Assembly: GCA_029907255.1 (NCBI GenBank)
Contig: JARYMF010000009.1
Coordinates: forward strand, 97,671 to 161,670
Direction of reading: 5' to 3'
DNA: 64,000 nt
Origin: Armatimonadota bacterium
GTDB taxonomy: Bacteria; Armatimonadota; UBA5829; DTJY01
Each line of letters opens with the position of its first letter. Within the stretch, counting starts at the first letter, position 1. Made by a program: the position numbers and the translations under genes. Below, piece after piece: positions 19,726 to 28,124 of the stretch. The notes under the pieces were generated by a model that searched no databases, was not told the origin of the DNA, and worked only from the letters and a program-made list of their open reading frames with translations.

Positions 19726-20096
19726 TAGTACCTCTCATGCCCAGGATATGTGCAGCTCACGGTACCGGTTGAAGGGTCATATTTGTATTCCTTGCCCGAA
19801 ACAGGGCACTTCCGGATGCTTTCCGATACGCCGCTAGACTCAAGCTCGGCTAGCGTTGTCGGAAATTTCCCTTCTCCAGTCTGCCGGTACATTTCGATTG
19901 CTGCTCGAATATTCCGCAGGTTGTTCATGCACTCAACGCTCTCTGCGCGCTCCTTCGGACCTGCAACCGTGCCTTCTTCAGGCGACGAGCGCTCCCCTAA
20001 ATATCGGGGGATGATAAAGTACCCGATTAACATCAGAATCGCAACCACTACGAGTATTTCAATTAGCAAGAGTTGCCCACGATTGTTTCGCAACAT
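19725..20096 (-). CDS. Type IV pilin-like / pseudopilin-like protein embedded in the acc operon
   Basis: The 123-residue protein has a short basic N-terminus (LRNNRG), then a hydrophobic helix starting [14 protein letters not shown], and a soluble C-terminal domain with two cysteines. This resembles class III prepilins, where cleavage follows Gly and Glu sits at mature position 5. Counting from the Gly here puts Glu at +6, one residue late, so processing by a prepilin peptidase is uncertain. The C-terminal domain contains '[15 protein letters not shown]' and '[15 protein letters not shown]', which are common in T2SS-G-like pseudopilins. The ribosome-binding site GGAGG is good. Its place between accB and accC is unusual. 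Confidence 0.75.
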   Translation of the reverse strand: MLRNNRGQLLLIEILVVVAILMLIGYFIIPRYLGERSSPEEGTVAGPKERAESVECMNNLRNIRAAIEMYRQTGEGKFPTTLAELESSGVSESIRKCPVSGKEYKYDPSTGTVSCTYPGHERY

Positions 20097-20112
20097 ATTT
20101 TTCCTCCGCTAA

Positions 20113-20550
20113 TTATGTTTGAGTAGTTGAGAGCCTAAAGAGAATCTGGCCATATTCGACCGGCATCCCATCCTCAATCAACACCTCGGTAATTATTCCG
20201 TCACAATCCGCAACCACGTCGTTCATCAACTTCATAGATTCGATGGCTCCGACTGTCTGACCTTTCTTAACGCTTGCTCCAGGAGAGGAAAGGCTCTCTA
20301 TGCTGTGGAATATACCGACCATTGGTGCGGTGATTAGGTGTTCAGCCTCTTGGGGTTCAGCTTTCTCAGGTGTCTCTTCGGCTGTTATTGGTTTCATGGC
20401 ATAGCCTGGTTCTGACTTCGCCACTGGGGCCGTAGCTTGCTTTAAGGGCTTTTTTAACCTGACTGTTGATGTTCCCGAAGTAAGGGTTAGCTCTGAGATT
20501 CTTGCGTTTCTAATGAGCTTTATTAGCCGTTCGATGTCTTTTATGTCCAA
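20113..20550 (-). CDS. accB: Biotin carboxyl carrier protein of acetyl-CoA carboxylase
   Basis: The 145-residue protein has the AccB plan: an N-terminal helical segment, an Ala/Pro/Glu-rich linker (about 40-70) and a C-terminal biotinyl domain. The biotin-accepting lysine is in ESMKLMND. The start is a TTG, because an in-frame TGA lies six bases before it and no other start gives the full N-terminal helix. A 16-base gap separates it from the pilin-like gene. Confidence 0.94.
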   Translation of the reverse strand: MDIKDIERLIKLIRNARISELTLTSGTSTVRLKKPLKQATAPVAKSEPGYAMKPITAEETPEKAEPQEAEHLITAPMVGIFHSIESLSSPGASVKKGQTVGAIESMKLMNDVVADCDGIITEVLIEDGMPVEYGQILFRLSTTQT

Positions 20551-20571
20551 CTCTCACCAATCCTTTGCGTG

Positions 20572-21702
20572 CTATATCTGCCACTTGAAAATGCAGTATT
20601 CGAGAAATCTTAGTACGTAAGTTACAATCACAAGATAAATGCAAAATATAAGTAGCCACTCAACTGCGTTTGCCGTGGAAGGAAGATTCGCCCACGGCGG
20701 CTGTGAGCCAGGTTGTCCGTGCCTGGCGCCGAAGGAAGCGATTTCTGCAAAGTGCTCTGTAAATACAATTGCCTTATGTAAAAAACTTTTTATGGGTTGC
20801 AAGTAATAAAACATTAGTAGGAAAACCGCCGGGAAAACAAGTGGGCTGAGTATTTTATATTTCTGCTTTTGGTGCTCTGCATAAAGGAAGCAATTCCTGC
20901 AACGTTCTCTTTTTTGAGCTGGTGTAAGATTTTGCCTTCTGGTTGCTGTCTCGCTGAACTTTATGTCAAAGCCTTTTACAGCCTTCTGGTTCTGCCTGAG
21001 AATGCGTATGACCATTTCCTCGTCGCAGTAACAGCCGCTTTTTATTCGCCAGCAAGTTTTGCGCTTTTCGTAAGCATTACAGTATTTCCTAATATGGGGG
21101 CGACAGTAAGGTGTTTGCCAGCACGCTAAGTAAAGCCTCCCAGGCTTTACTTCCTCCGCTGCTAGAGCGGCTCCCGTTCGCCTTTCAGATGTCCTTTGTT
21201 CGACAAAACGGCGCACGCCCGATAATCTTAAGTAGAGGTCTCCTATTATGAAAACCGCGGAAAGAAGAATGGCTGCTATTCCTACGAGCTTGAATTGCCC
21301 AAGGACGTACATTGGCAGGTAAGCCATTGACTTGGGGAGAAGCTGGATTTTGCCAGCAAACGTTGATGGAATTCCCCAATATAGGATGGCGCCGAAAATT
21401 AGGAGTAAATACCCTACGGTTTCCTCATCATAGAAGCGGATGGCAGCAGCGATGAGGAAGATTATTCCACTTGCCCCTAGGATTTTGGCCGCGTAAATGA
21501 TGTTGCGTATTACCCGCAGCTTGTCTTGCGGAGGCAGTGAAAAGGAGTTGGTTATCGAATTTGTGGCAAGTCCCCAGATTAGGTAGCCAGCGACAAGTAT
21601 AAATACCAGGCCGCCTACCTGCCACCCAAGTGCTACTAGATTGCGAAAAGGCTCGGTCACACCGCTTGGTCTAACCGAGCTTCCACGGCTTGCGCGGTTC
21701 AT
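20572..21702 (-). CDS. Membrane protein with an eight-cysteine cytoplasmic-type domain, unknown function
   Basis: The 376-residue protein has four N-terminal membrane helices, a soluble segment of about 125 residues and two C-terminal helices. Between helices 4 and 5 lie eight cysteines at about 194, 200, 208, 217, 224, 226, 268 and 271. They form a C-x5-C-x7-C-x8-C-x6-C-x-C cluster plus a CRNC pair, as in metal- or cluster-binding sites. The intervening residues are basic and aromatic. I do not recognise the family. The start at 21702 has an AGGAG ribosome-binding site; a TTG eight codons upstream is the alternative. The position between efp and accB suggests co-transcription with housekeeping genes. 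Confidence 0.72.
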   Translation of the reverse strand: MNRASRGSSVRPSGVTEPFRNLVALGWQVGGLVFILVAGYLIWGLATNSITNSFSLPPQDKLRVIRNIIYAAKILGASGIIFLIAAAIRFYDEETVGYLLLIFGAILYWGIPSTFAGKIQLLPKSMAYLPMYVLGQFKLVGIAAILLSAVFIIGDLYLRLSGVRRFVEQRTSERRTGAALAAEEVKPGRLYLACWQTPYCRPHIRKYCNAYEKRKTCWRIKSGCYCDEEMVIRILRQNQKAVKGFDIKFSETATRRQNLTPAQKRERCRNCFLYAEHQKQKYKILSPLVFPAVFLLMFYYLQPIKSFLHKAIVFTEHFAEIASFGARHGQPGSQPPWANLPSTANAVEWLLIFCIYLVIVTYVLRFLEYCIFKWQI

Positions 21703-21746
21703 GTCGCGCTCTCCTATCCTAGCCAAGGTAGATTAAATATGATGGG

Positions 21747-22307
21747 CTACTTTACTCTCTCAAGGTATGCATCTGTGCGAGTGTCAACCTTGACCTTATC
21801 CCCCACATTTATGAAGAATGGAACTTGGATTACAGCCCCCGTTTCAAGCTTTGCTGGCTTTGAACCACCTGATACGGTGTCGCCTCGTACGCCTGGCTCA
21901 GTCTCAACTACCTCAAGCTCCACAGTGTATGGCAGTTCAACGCCGATTATTCTGCCTTCGTGGGTTAATGCCCAGACTTCTTGGTTATCCTTCAAGTATT
22001 TCACGGCGTCTCCAAAGGCTTCCTTCTGGACGCAGATTTGGTCGTAGGTCTCCATGTCCATCAGGTAGTAGTCGCTATCTTGATGGTAAAGGTATTGCAT
22101 TGGTTTCCGCTCCAGCACAGCTTGCTCCATCCTTTCGCCGGCGCGGAATGTCTTGTCGATGACTGCACCTGTTTTAACATTCTTGAGCTTTGTTCGCACG
22201 AAAGCCCCACCTTTACCTGGCTTAACGTGTTGGAACTCCACTATTGTGTAGATTTCGCCGTCTTGGATTATGTGTAACCCGTTCCTGAAATCGCTGGTAT
22301 CTATCAC
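21747..22307 (-). CDS. efp: Translation elongation factor P
   Basis: The 186-residue protein rescues ribosomes stalled at polyproline stretches. The KOW-like first domain contains '[18 protein letters not shown]', with the tip lysine (K32 here) that is post-translationally modified in many species. Two OB domains follow, ending in an acidic-to-basic tail. I start it at a GTG at 22307, which gives the family length of 185-188 and has a GGGAGGT ribosome-binding site. An upstream ATG at 22364 would add a 19-residue basic extension not seen in the family. No EpmA or EarP partner is visible in the window. It is the first gene of the leftward operon. Confidence 0.95.
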   Translation of the reverse strand: MIDTSDFRNGLHIIQDGEIYTIVEFQHVKPGKGGAFVRTKLKNVKTGAVIDKTFRAGERMEQAVLERKPMQYLYHQDSDYYLMDMETYDQICVQKEAFGDAVKYLKDNQEVWALTHEGRIIGVELPYTVELEVVETEPGVRGDTVSGGSKPAKLETGAVIQVPFFINVGDKVKVDTRTDAYLERVK

Positions 22308-22395
22308 GTCCCGAAAGACCTCCCGGTATCTACTGATGTTTTTCTTGTCTTGTCGTGCAACCAAAAACTTTGGCCTACTAACCTAATTTAAAATA

Positions 22396-22425
22396 ATTAT
22401 ATCACAGGAGGGAATGCTTTCGCAA
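22396..22425 (-). promoter_or_regulatory. Probable promoter of the efp-accB-accC operon
   Basis: On the minus strand TTGCGA is followed after 18 bases by a perfect TATAAT. Transcription would start near 22389, giving a leader of about 80 bases before the efp GTG. Confidence 0.65.
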
Positions 22426-22485
22426 TCGGCTTGAACGGGCGAAAGAATACAAGAACGGCAGAGGCAGCCACGCTAGAGGAAATGC

Positions 22486-22514
22486 TTGACAGGGTTTGGA
22501 GAATGTTCTAACAT
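22486..22514 (+). promoter_or_regulatory. Sigma-70-type promoter of the efflux operon
   Basis: A perfect TTGACA (22486-22491) and TAACAT (22509-22514) are separated by 17 bases. Transcription should start near 22521, directly before the palindrome at 22525. Confidence 0.75.
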
Positions 22515-22524
22515 TGTAACCAAC

Positions 22525-22540
22525 GTCTGATTTATCAGAC
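22525..22540. promoter_or_regulatory. Operator-like palindrome downstream of the efflux promoter
   Basis: GTCTGAT and ATCAGAC form perfect 7-base arms around two T residues. The site covers about +5 to +20 of the predicted transcript, where a bound repressor would block initiation or clearance. Whether the AbrB-type protein encoded next binds it is inference. Confidence 0.6.
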
Positions 22541-22575
22541 ATTTCCGTTGTTGCGGATAAGAGGTGAACATACTA

Positions 22576-22836
22576 ATGATGCCTAAGTCTGCATTAGAGG
22601 AATGCTTCGTTGGGACGGTTACAGTGGGCGAGCGCGGCCAAGTAGTAATTCCTGCGGAAGCGAGAAAGAAGCTTGGCATTCATACCGGCGATAAGTTATT
22701 CATAATGAGCCATCCTACCAAGGGTGGTTTATTTTTGCTCAAGATTGACTCAATGCGCGAATTTTTAGATCACCTAACAAGGAGTCTCAGCTTGGCCGAG
22801 TCAAATGAGGCAAACGAATGCTCGGAGCATTCATAG
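22576..22836 (+). CDS. AbrB/SpoVT-type (swapped-hairpin) DNA-binding regulator
   Basis: The 86-residue protein carries an AbrB/MazE-like fold signature, 'VTVGERGQVVIPAEARKKLGI..GDKL', at about residues 15-45. Swapped-hairpin dimers of this kind bind DNA. The C-terminal half is helical and acidic. I place the start at the ATG at 22576, nine bases after GAGGTG; a GTG twelve bases upstream overlaps that motif. It is the first gene of the efflux operon, 33 bases before tolC, with a palindrome in its leader, so autoregulation of the operon is plausible. No toxin gene follows, which argues against an antitoxin role. Confidence 0.85.
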   Translation: MMPKSALEECFVGTVTVGERGQVVIPAEARKKLGIHTGDKLFIMSHPTKGGLFLLKIDSMREFLDHLTRSLSLAESNEANECSEHS

Positions 22837-22869
22837 CGTTGGACAATATGTAAAGCGGGAGCAACAACA

Positions 22870-24225
22870 ATGATTGACCGGTTAGTAGAAAGATGCGGAT
22901 TCATTCGTTCGCCTATCATTATTGTATTGGTTATTTTCCAACTAAGTCTTTGGTCAGCCGTCTTTGCAGAAAAGCTTACGCTTGAAGAGAGCATAAAACT
23001 GGCGGTGCAAAACAATCCTCGAGCGCACATTGCCCTAGAGAATGTAAAGAAGGCATACGCAACTGTTGATGAGGCTACAAGTCAGGGAATGCCGAAGCTC
23101 AGTTTGGAGGGCACTTACCAAAGACTTGATGAGGTTTCTGTTGTAAGATTCGGCGAAAGGGAAATTCCATTAGGCTCACTATATACCCGCACGGCTGATT
23201 TGATACTTACACAACCTCTTGATGTTTTTGGGATTGTTCGAGCAGGTAAGAGGACTGCCAAGTATAATACTTCGGCTTCCAAATCAGAGTATGAACAAGT
23301 CATAAACGATATTACTCTTGAGACAAAGAAAGCCTTTTTTAATGTGCTTCGGGCAGAGCAATTCCTCAAGGTTCAGGAGGAAAATGTCAAAGCTCTAGAA
23401 GCCCATCTGGCGGATGCGAAGGCTCACCTTGCTGCTGGAACTGTGGCACAGTTCGAGGTGCTTCGAGCGGAGACGCAGGTGGCAAATGCGAGGCAACAGC
23501 TAATCATCGCCCAAAATGGACTTGAGCTTGCGAAGTCAGCTTTCAATAACGTGCTAGCTAGACCTCTTGATGCGCAAGTAGACCTAGCTGAGCCAGAGAT
23601 ACCTCAGTTTGCTGAGGTCAATTTAAAAGCTTGCGTAGATGTTGCACTAAGCATGCGTCCGGAGATTAAAAAAGCCGAGATGCAGGTCAAGGCGGCCGAG
23701 GAAGTAGCAAGGGTAGCCATGCTCGCTGGCAAGCCGAGAATTAACTTGCGGTGGGCATATAACCGAAGCTTTGATGTCAGCACTTTTAGTCCCCGCGAAT
23801 CATCATGGAGGGCTTTCCTGACGGCAAGTTATTATATTTTTGACGGGGGCGCTACCAAAGCTTCTGTCAGAAAAGCCACATCCGATGCAAAGAGTGCAAA
23901 ATCAATGCGTGAGCAAACAATGCGTGGAGTAACGCTAGATGTTCAGCAGGCATATCTCAGTCTTAGGGAGAGTCAGGAGCGTATTAAGGCTGCAGAAAAG
24001 GCGTTAGAGCAAGCACGCGAGAGTATGCGCCTTGCACAAGTGCGCTATCAAGGAGGAGTATCCACCCAAGTTGAAGTATTCGATGCTCAAGCGGCCTTAA
24101 CTCTTGCGCAAACAAATTACGTAAATGCAATCTACGACTACCAAATTGCACTTGCCCAACTTGAGCGAGCTGTTGGCGGGCCATCACAGATGGCTAAGCT
24201 GCTTGGAGATAGGTCTAAAAATTAG
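22870..24225 (+). CDS. TolC-family outer-membrane efflux protein
   Basis: The 451-residue protein has an N-terminal signal peptide ending near 'VFA' (about residue 33). Two OEP repeats follow, rich in heptad-like Ala/Glu/Gln helices, for example 'VLRAETQVANARQQLIIAQNGLELAK' spread over two lines of the repeat. The C-terminal repeat includes 'GGVSTQVEVFDAQAALTLAQTNY'. It would form the trimeric outer-membrane channel for both the ABC and RND pumps encoded next. Ribosome-binding site GGGAG. Confidence 0.9.
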   Translation: MIDRLVERCGFIRSPIIIVLVIFQLSLWSAVFAEKLTLEESIKLAVQNNPRAHIALENVKKAYATVDEATSQGMPKLSLEGTYQRLDEVSVVRFGEREIPLGSLYTRTADLILTQPLDVFGIVRAGKRTAKYNTSASKSEYEQVINDITLETKKAFFNVLRAEQFLKVQEENVKALEAHLADAKAHLAAGTVAQFEVLRAETQVANARQQLIIAQNGLELAKSAFNNVLARPLDAQVDLAEPEIPQFAEVNLKACVDVALSMRPEIKKAEMQVKAAEEVARVAMLAGKPRINLRWAYNRSFDVSTFSPRESSWRAFLTASYYIFDGGATKASVRKATSDAKSAKSMREQTMRGVTLDVQQAYLSLRESQERIKAAEKALEQARESMRLAQVRYQGGVSTQVEVFDAQAALTLAQTNYVNAIYDYQIALAQLERAVGGPSQMAKLLGDRSKN

Positions 24226-24236
24226 CATACTCGGCA

Positions 24237-25169
24237 ATGCAGCATATACAACATCAAATTGTAGAGACAATTGGGCTTACAAAAAACTTTCGAGGCCGAC
24301 TTGCGGTAGATGATCTAAGCCTGCAGGTTGCGGAGGGAGATATTTATGGTTTCCTCGGACCGAATGGTGCAGGGAAGAGCACCACGATACGTATGTTGGT
24401 TGGCTTAATCCGGCCAAATCGCGGTGTGGCAAGGCTCTTGGGCCATGATATTATGAAAGATCGTATAAAGGCATTGAAGTATGTCGGGGCTTTGGTTGAA
24501 TCGCCCAGTTTTTATAAATTTTTAACAGCCAGGCAGAACCTTAGACTACTGAGTAGGCTCTCTGGTGCATGTGATGACAGGCGAATAGATGAGGTGCTGG
24601 ATGTCGTCGGCTTGCTTGACCATGCAAATGACAAAGTTAAAACGTTCTCACACGGCATGTGTCAGCGGCTGGGGATTGCTCAGGCACTGCTTCCAAAGCC
24701 GAAGCTTGTTATCCTTGATGAACCAACGTCGGGGTTGGACCCTCAGGGCATGAAGGAAGTGCGAGAGCTTATCAAGCACCTTGTCAAAGAAGAGAAGGTT
24801 ACCATATTCTTGTCAAGCCATCTCCTTTACGAAGTAGAGCAAATATGTACAAAGGTTGGGATTATAAATAATGGCCGCCTCATTGCCGAAGGCGAAGTTG
24901 ATAAACTTCTTCAACAAGAAATGAACTTGGTTGAGTTTGGGGTGAATGACGTAGGGCGAGCTTCAGAGATAGCGGCACGAAATGGCGAGGTTGACGTTGT
25001 CTCGTGCGGCCAAGATTGTTTGGTTGTAAGGGTGCGCCAAGAGATTATACCGGAACTCAACCGGGCATTAGTGACAGCTGGAGTTGAGGTTTTCTCGATA
25101 ATTCCAAAGAAAATGAACCTAGAGGATCTTTTCCTCGACGTCATTCAGGATAGTAGGCATGATAACTAG
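24237..25169 (+). CDS. ABC-2-type transporter ATP-binding protein
   Basis: The 310-residue ATPase has Walker A GPNGAGKST, Q-loop region, Walker B 'LVILDEPTSGLDP' and an H-loop 'LSSHLLYEVE'. The signature motif reads FSHGMCQR instead of LSGGQ, a variant frequent in the CcmA/NatA-like ABC-2 group. A C-terminal domain of about 80 residues follows, as in drug and polysaccharide exporters. It overlaps the permease gene by 11 bases. Substrate unknown. Confidence 0.92.
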   Translation: MQHIQHQIVETIGLTKNFRGRLAVDDLSLQVAEGDIYGFLGPNGAGKSTTIRMLVGLIRPNRGVARLLGHDIMKDRIKALKYVGALVESPSFYKFLTARQNLRLLSRLSGACDDRRIDEVLDVVGLLDHANDKVKTFSHGMCQRLGIAQALLPKPKLVILDEPTSGLDPQGMKEVRELIKHLVKEEKVTIFLSSHLLYEVEQICTKVGIINNGRLIAEGEVDKLLQQEMNLVEFGVNDVGRASEIAARNGEVDVVSCGQDCLVVRVRQEIIPELNRALVTAGVEVFSIIPKKMNLEDLFLDVIQDSRHDN

Positions 25170-25986
25170 TATCCGGATGGAGCTTCTAAAACTGTGGCGT
25201 AAGCCCAGAACTTACTTTGGTTTTATAAGCATGACGTTGATGATAATTCTGATGCTGATTGCTATTAAATATGGCGATCCTTTTCGCCATATGCGGGAGC
25301 GCATCAGCCAAGATTTTATCATAGCAGGTTCGTTTATCAATGCCGCGTTTCTGACGCGATATTTGCTTGAGGGTGTGGTCTATACTTTCTTGCCCCTATT
25401 TGCATGCCTAGTTTGTGGAGATTTAATTGCCTCGGAGGCGTCGGATGGAACTTTGAGAACGGTATTGTGTCGTCCAATCAGCAAAGTGGGTTGGGCTGTC
25501 TCAAAGTATGTGGTCGGGGCATTCTATATATTTGTGCTTGCAATATTTTCTGGTGTTGCGGCATATATGGTTGGTTGGGCGTTCCTAGGCAAGGGAAGTT
25601 TGGTAGTATTCAATGACGGCATATGGGTCTTCCCCGAATGGAGCGCAATCTTGAGACTTTTAGCAACATATGGCATAGTTGCAGTGGCAATGCTTGCTGT
25701 AGGAAGTGTGTCGTTTGCAATTTCGACATTTCTGAGCAACGCCAACGTTGCTATTATTGGTGGAATGGGTTTGCTTTATATGTCCGCAATCTTGCAGGAA
25801 ATTGAGTATTTTAAGTTCCTCAAGCCTTATTTACTAACAAGTTATTTCAATTCATGGAAGGGACTCTTTGTTGAGCCGATAGATACCACGATTATTTGGG
25901 AATCATTGGGTGTATTGCTTGTCTACTCAGCCGTTGCGTTTATCATCGGACTGGTAATTTTCCAAAGAAGAGATGTGCTTTCATAG
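25159..25986 (+). CDS. ABC-2-type transporter permease
   Basis: The 275-residue protein has about six membrane helices and the ABC2_membrane layout: a cytoplasmic N-terminus 'MELLKLWRKPRTYFGF' then a helix. A segment 'GDLIASEASDGTLRTVLCRPISK' matches the conserved cytoplasmic loop that contacts the ATPase. It is translationally coupled to the ATPase gene. With that subunit it would form the full transporter as a dimer of dimers. Confidence 0.88.
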   Translation: MITSIRMELLKLWRKPRTYFGFISMTLMIILMLIAIKYGDPFRHMRERISQDFIIAGSFINAAFLTRYLLEGVVYTFLPLFACLVCGDLIASEASDGTLRTVLCRPISKVGWAVSKYVVGAFYIFVLAIFSGVAAYMVGWAFLGKGSLVVFNDGIWVFPEWSAILRLLATYGIVAVAMLAVGSVSFAISTFLSNANVAIIGGMGLLYMSAILQEIEYFKFLKPYLLTSYFNSWKGLFVEPIDTTIIWESLGVLLVYSAVAFIIGLVIFQRRDVLS

Positions 25987-26011
25987 ATAGTGGAAGGGAG
26001 AACGGGCTCTG

Positions 26012-26692
26012 ATGCCCATAGTAGGTGTAGCATTACTAATTTATATTTTAAGTTGTGTTCAGGCGGTTGCAGGGACTCTAACTGCAAAGCAGATTCTGGA
26101 AAAGGCTGCTACGAACTACGACGCCGTTCGAGACTATGTTGTTGAAGCAAAGGTAAAGGTTGAATCTTCCACCATCCATGTACCTGAGACGGCAGTGAAA
26201 ATCTATTTTAAAAAACCAAACAAGCTCTATGTCGAAAGCAAGGAAGGATTTGCCATGCTTCCGAGGCAGGGGCTCTTAGTTGGCAATCCAGTGCGAGAGA
26301 TAATGGCGGCATCTAAACTCTCGCTTGTTGGAACCGAGTTCGTTGACGGTTGCCGTTGTCATGTTGTCAAAGCGTCCTATGAGCGCGAAGGGCGTAGTGT
26401 AGATACTACTCTGTGGATAGATAATCGGCGATGGTTAATACTTCGAATAAACTCAAATCCTGATTGGGGTCCATCCACAAGAATGAAGCTTCGGTATACA
26501 AAGGTAGCAGATAAGTTCTGGTTGCCTTCACAATCTTACGCTACTATAATCATCCCACCGATTCCAGGCTCTCAGGCAGAGAGGAAGCCTGCAGCGCAGA
26601 AGCCGGCGGTGATATATATGAGTTTCTCAAATTACCAGGTCAATACTGGCCTGAGCGATAAAATTTTCGAGGGGAAAAATGGCAAGAGGTAA
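26012..26692 (+). CDS. LolA-like periplasmic protein of the efflux operon
   Basis: The 226-residue exported protein has a signal peptide (about 1-23). A beta-rich domain follows that begins 'LTAKQILEKAATNYDAVRDYVVEAKVKVE', typical of LolA/LolB/outer-membrane lipoprotein-sorting relatives. The strand pattern 'KIYFKKPNKLYVESKEGFAML' also fits. It may bind a hydrophobic ligand or lipid-linked cargo between the pumps and the outer membrane. The stop overlaps the HlyD-like gene by 14 bases. I cannot tell LolA proper from look-alikes; genome context favours a transport accessory. Confidence 0.72.
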   Translation: MPIVGVALLIYILSCVQAVAGTLTAKQILEKAATNYDAVRDYVVEAKVKVESSTIHVPETAVKIYFKKPNKLYVESKEGFAMLPRQGLLVGNPVREIMAASKLSLVGTEFVDGCRCHVVKASYEREGRSVDTTLWIDNRRWLILRINSNPDWGPSTRMKLRYTKVADKFWLPSQSYATIIIPPIPGSQAERKPAAQKPAVIYMSFSNYQVNTGLSDKIFEGKNGKR

Positions 26693-28124
26693 ACCAAAAG
26701 TCACTATTTATATCTTACTAATCATAGTTGTTTTGCTCGGAGTATTTGTATCGAGACAGATTGGCCGGAAGACAAGTAAGCTTGTTGGCCAATCAGACGT
26801 GAATGTTTCAGTAAAAACTGCATTTGCGCAAATTGGGACTATGGATTCGTTAATCGAGGTATCGGGCGATATTAAAGCGCTCAAGACCGTCACATTATCA
26901 GCTAAGGCGCCGCTCCGCGTAGTCTCAGTACCCTACCGGGAGGGTGACAGGGTTAGCGCGGGTGCTGTTGTAGTTCAGCAGGATACGTCCGACCTGAGAG
27001 CGCAAGTTCAGCAAGCCGAAGCAGCTCTTCAAGCAGCCAGAGCTCGACTTTCTCAGGCGATTACCACAAAGAGTGTTTCGGATACGCAGACTGAAGCGCA
27101 GATTGTGTCAGCAAAGGCCGCGCTAGAAGCAGCAAAAGCCCGCCTGCAGATGCTTAAGAAGGGCGCTAGAAGCCAGGAGATCGCCCAAGCAGAGAACGCT
27201 GTCGCTTCCACGAAAGCCAACTACGAAAATGCAAAGTCAAATCTTGAGCGAATGAGAAACCTCTTTGCCCAAGGTGCCATCTCTCCGCTTCAGATGGACC
27301 AGGCGCAAACGCAATACGATGTCGCATTAGCCCAGTACGAAAGCGCAAAACAACAATTAAGCTTGGTAAAAGCAGGAGCACGTGAAGAGGAAATCGAGGC
27401 AGCGCAGAAGCAAGTCGAACAAGCCGAAGAGGCTCTTCGGATAGCTCAGGCAAACCGCAGTCAAAAGGAATTAAGGCTTGAGGATATTAAATCTGCAAGA
27501 GCAGGTGTTGCTCAAGCTGAAGCAAACTTGGCTTATGCGAAACAACAGCTGGAGAACGCTTATATTCGCACCCCGATTTCTGGAACAGTATCAAAGCGCA
27601 TGACTGAGCCTGGGCAGATGGCAACGCCAGGCGTGCCACTAATCGAGATTGTAGCGTTGAATACAGTCTATTTCGACGCCGCCGTGTCGGAAATTGATAT
27701 TCAGAAGATCAAACCAGGCCAGCCCGTAGAGGTCCAAGTAGATGCTTTTCCAAACCGCAAATTTACGGGCAGTGTTTTGAAAGTATTGCCAACAGCGGAT
27801 ACCAGCACGAGGCAGCTTAGAGTGTGGATTTCAGTGCCTAATCCACATAATGAGATAAAGCCTGGCATGTTTGCTAGGGGCAACATACGCATTGCCCGCC
27901 ATAGCAATACGGTGATTGTACCAAAGGACGCATTGATGATAGATGGTGGCGGCTATACCATCTACCAAATCATTGATTCGGTTGCCCACCTGCGCAAAGT
28001 CCGAGTGGGGTTCATGACCCGGGACGAAGCAGAGATTTTAGATGGAATCAAGGCCGGCGACCAAGTCGTCGTGAGCGGCCAAGATAAGCTTTCCGATGGA
28101 GTGAAAGTTCATGTGGTTGACTAA
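26679..28124 (+). CDS. HlyD/AcrA-family periplasmic adaptor (membrane fusion protein)
   Basis: The 481-residue protein has one N-terminal membrane helix and a split biotinyl-lipoyl domain ('VVSVPYREGDRVSAGAVV' and 'AYIRTPISGTVSKR'). Between them lies an unusually long alpha-helical hairpin of about 190 residues, rich in Ala, Gln and Glu. Beta-barrel and membrane-proximal domains follow. The adaptor links inner-membrane pump to TolC. The hairpin contains two similar 'KAGAREEEIEAAQ'-type turns, suggesting internal duplication. It overlaps the RND gene by 14 bases. Confidence 0.92.
   Translation: MARGKPKVTIYILLIIVVLLGVFVSRQIGRKTSKLVGQSDVNVSVKTAFAQIGTMDSLIEVSGDIKALKTVTLSAKAPLRVVSVPYREGDRVSAGAVVVQQDTSDLRAQVQQAEAALQAARARLSQAITTKSVSDTQTEAQIVSAKAALEAAKARLQMLKKGARSQEIAQAENAVASTKANYENAKSNLERMRNLFAQGAISPLQMDQAQTQYDVALAQYESAKQQLSLVKAGAREEEIEAAQKQVEQAEEALRIAQANRSQKELRLEDIKSARAGVAQAEANLAYAKQQLENAYIRTPISGTVSKRMTEPGQMATPGVPLIEIVALNTVYFDAAVSEIDIQKIKPGQPVEVQVDAFPNRKFTGSVLKVLPTADTSTRQLRVWISVPNPHNEIKPGMFARGNIRIARHSNTVIVPKDALMIDGGGYTIYQIIDSVAHLRKVRVGFMTRDEAEILDGIKAGDQVVVSGQDKLSDGVKVHVVD

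Noticed and set aside
22576..22836. Antitoxin of a toxin-antitoxin pair
   Set aside because: The AbrB-like fold is shared with MazE-type antitoxins, but the next gene is tolC and no toxin gene is adjacent.
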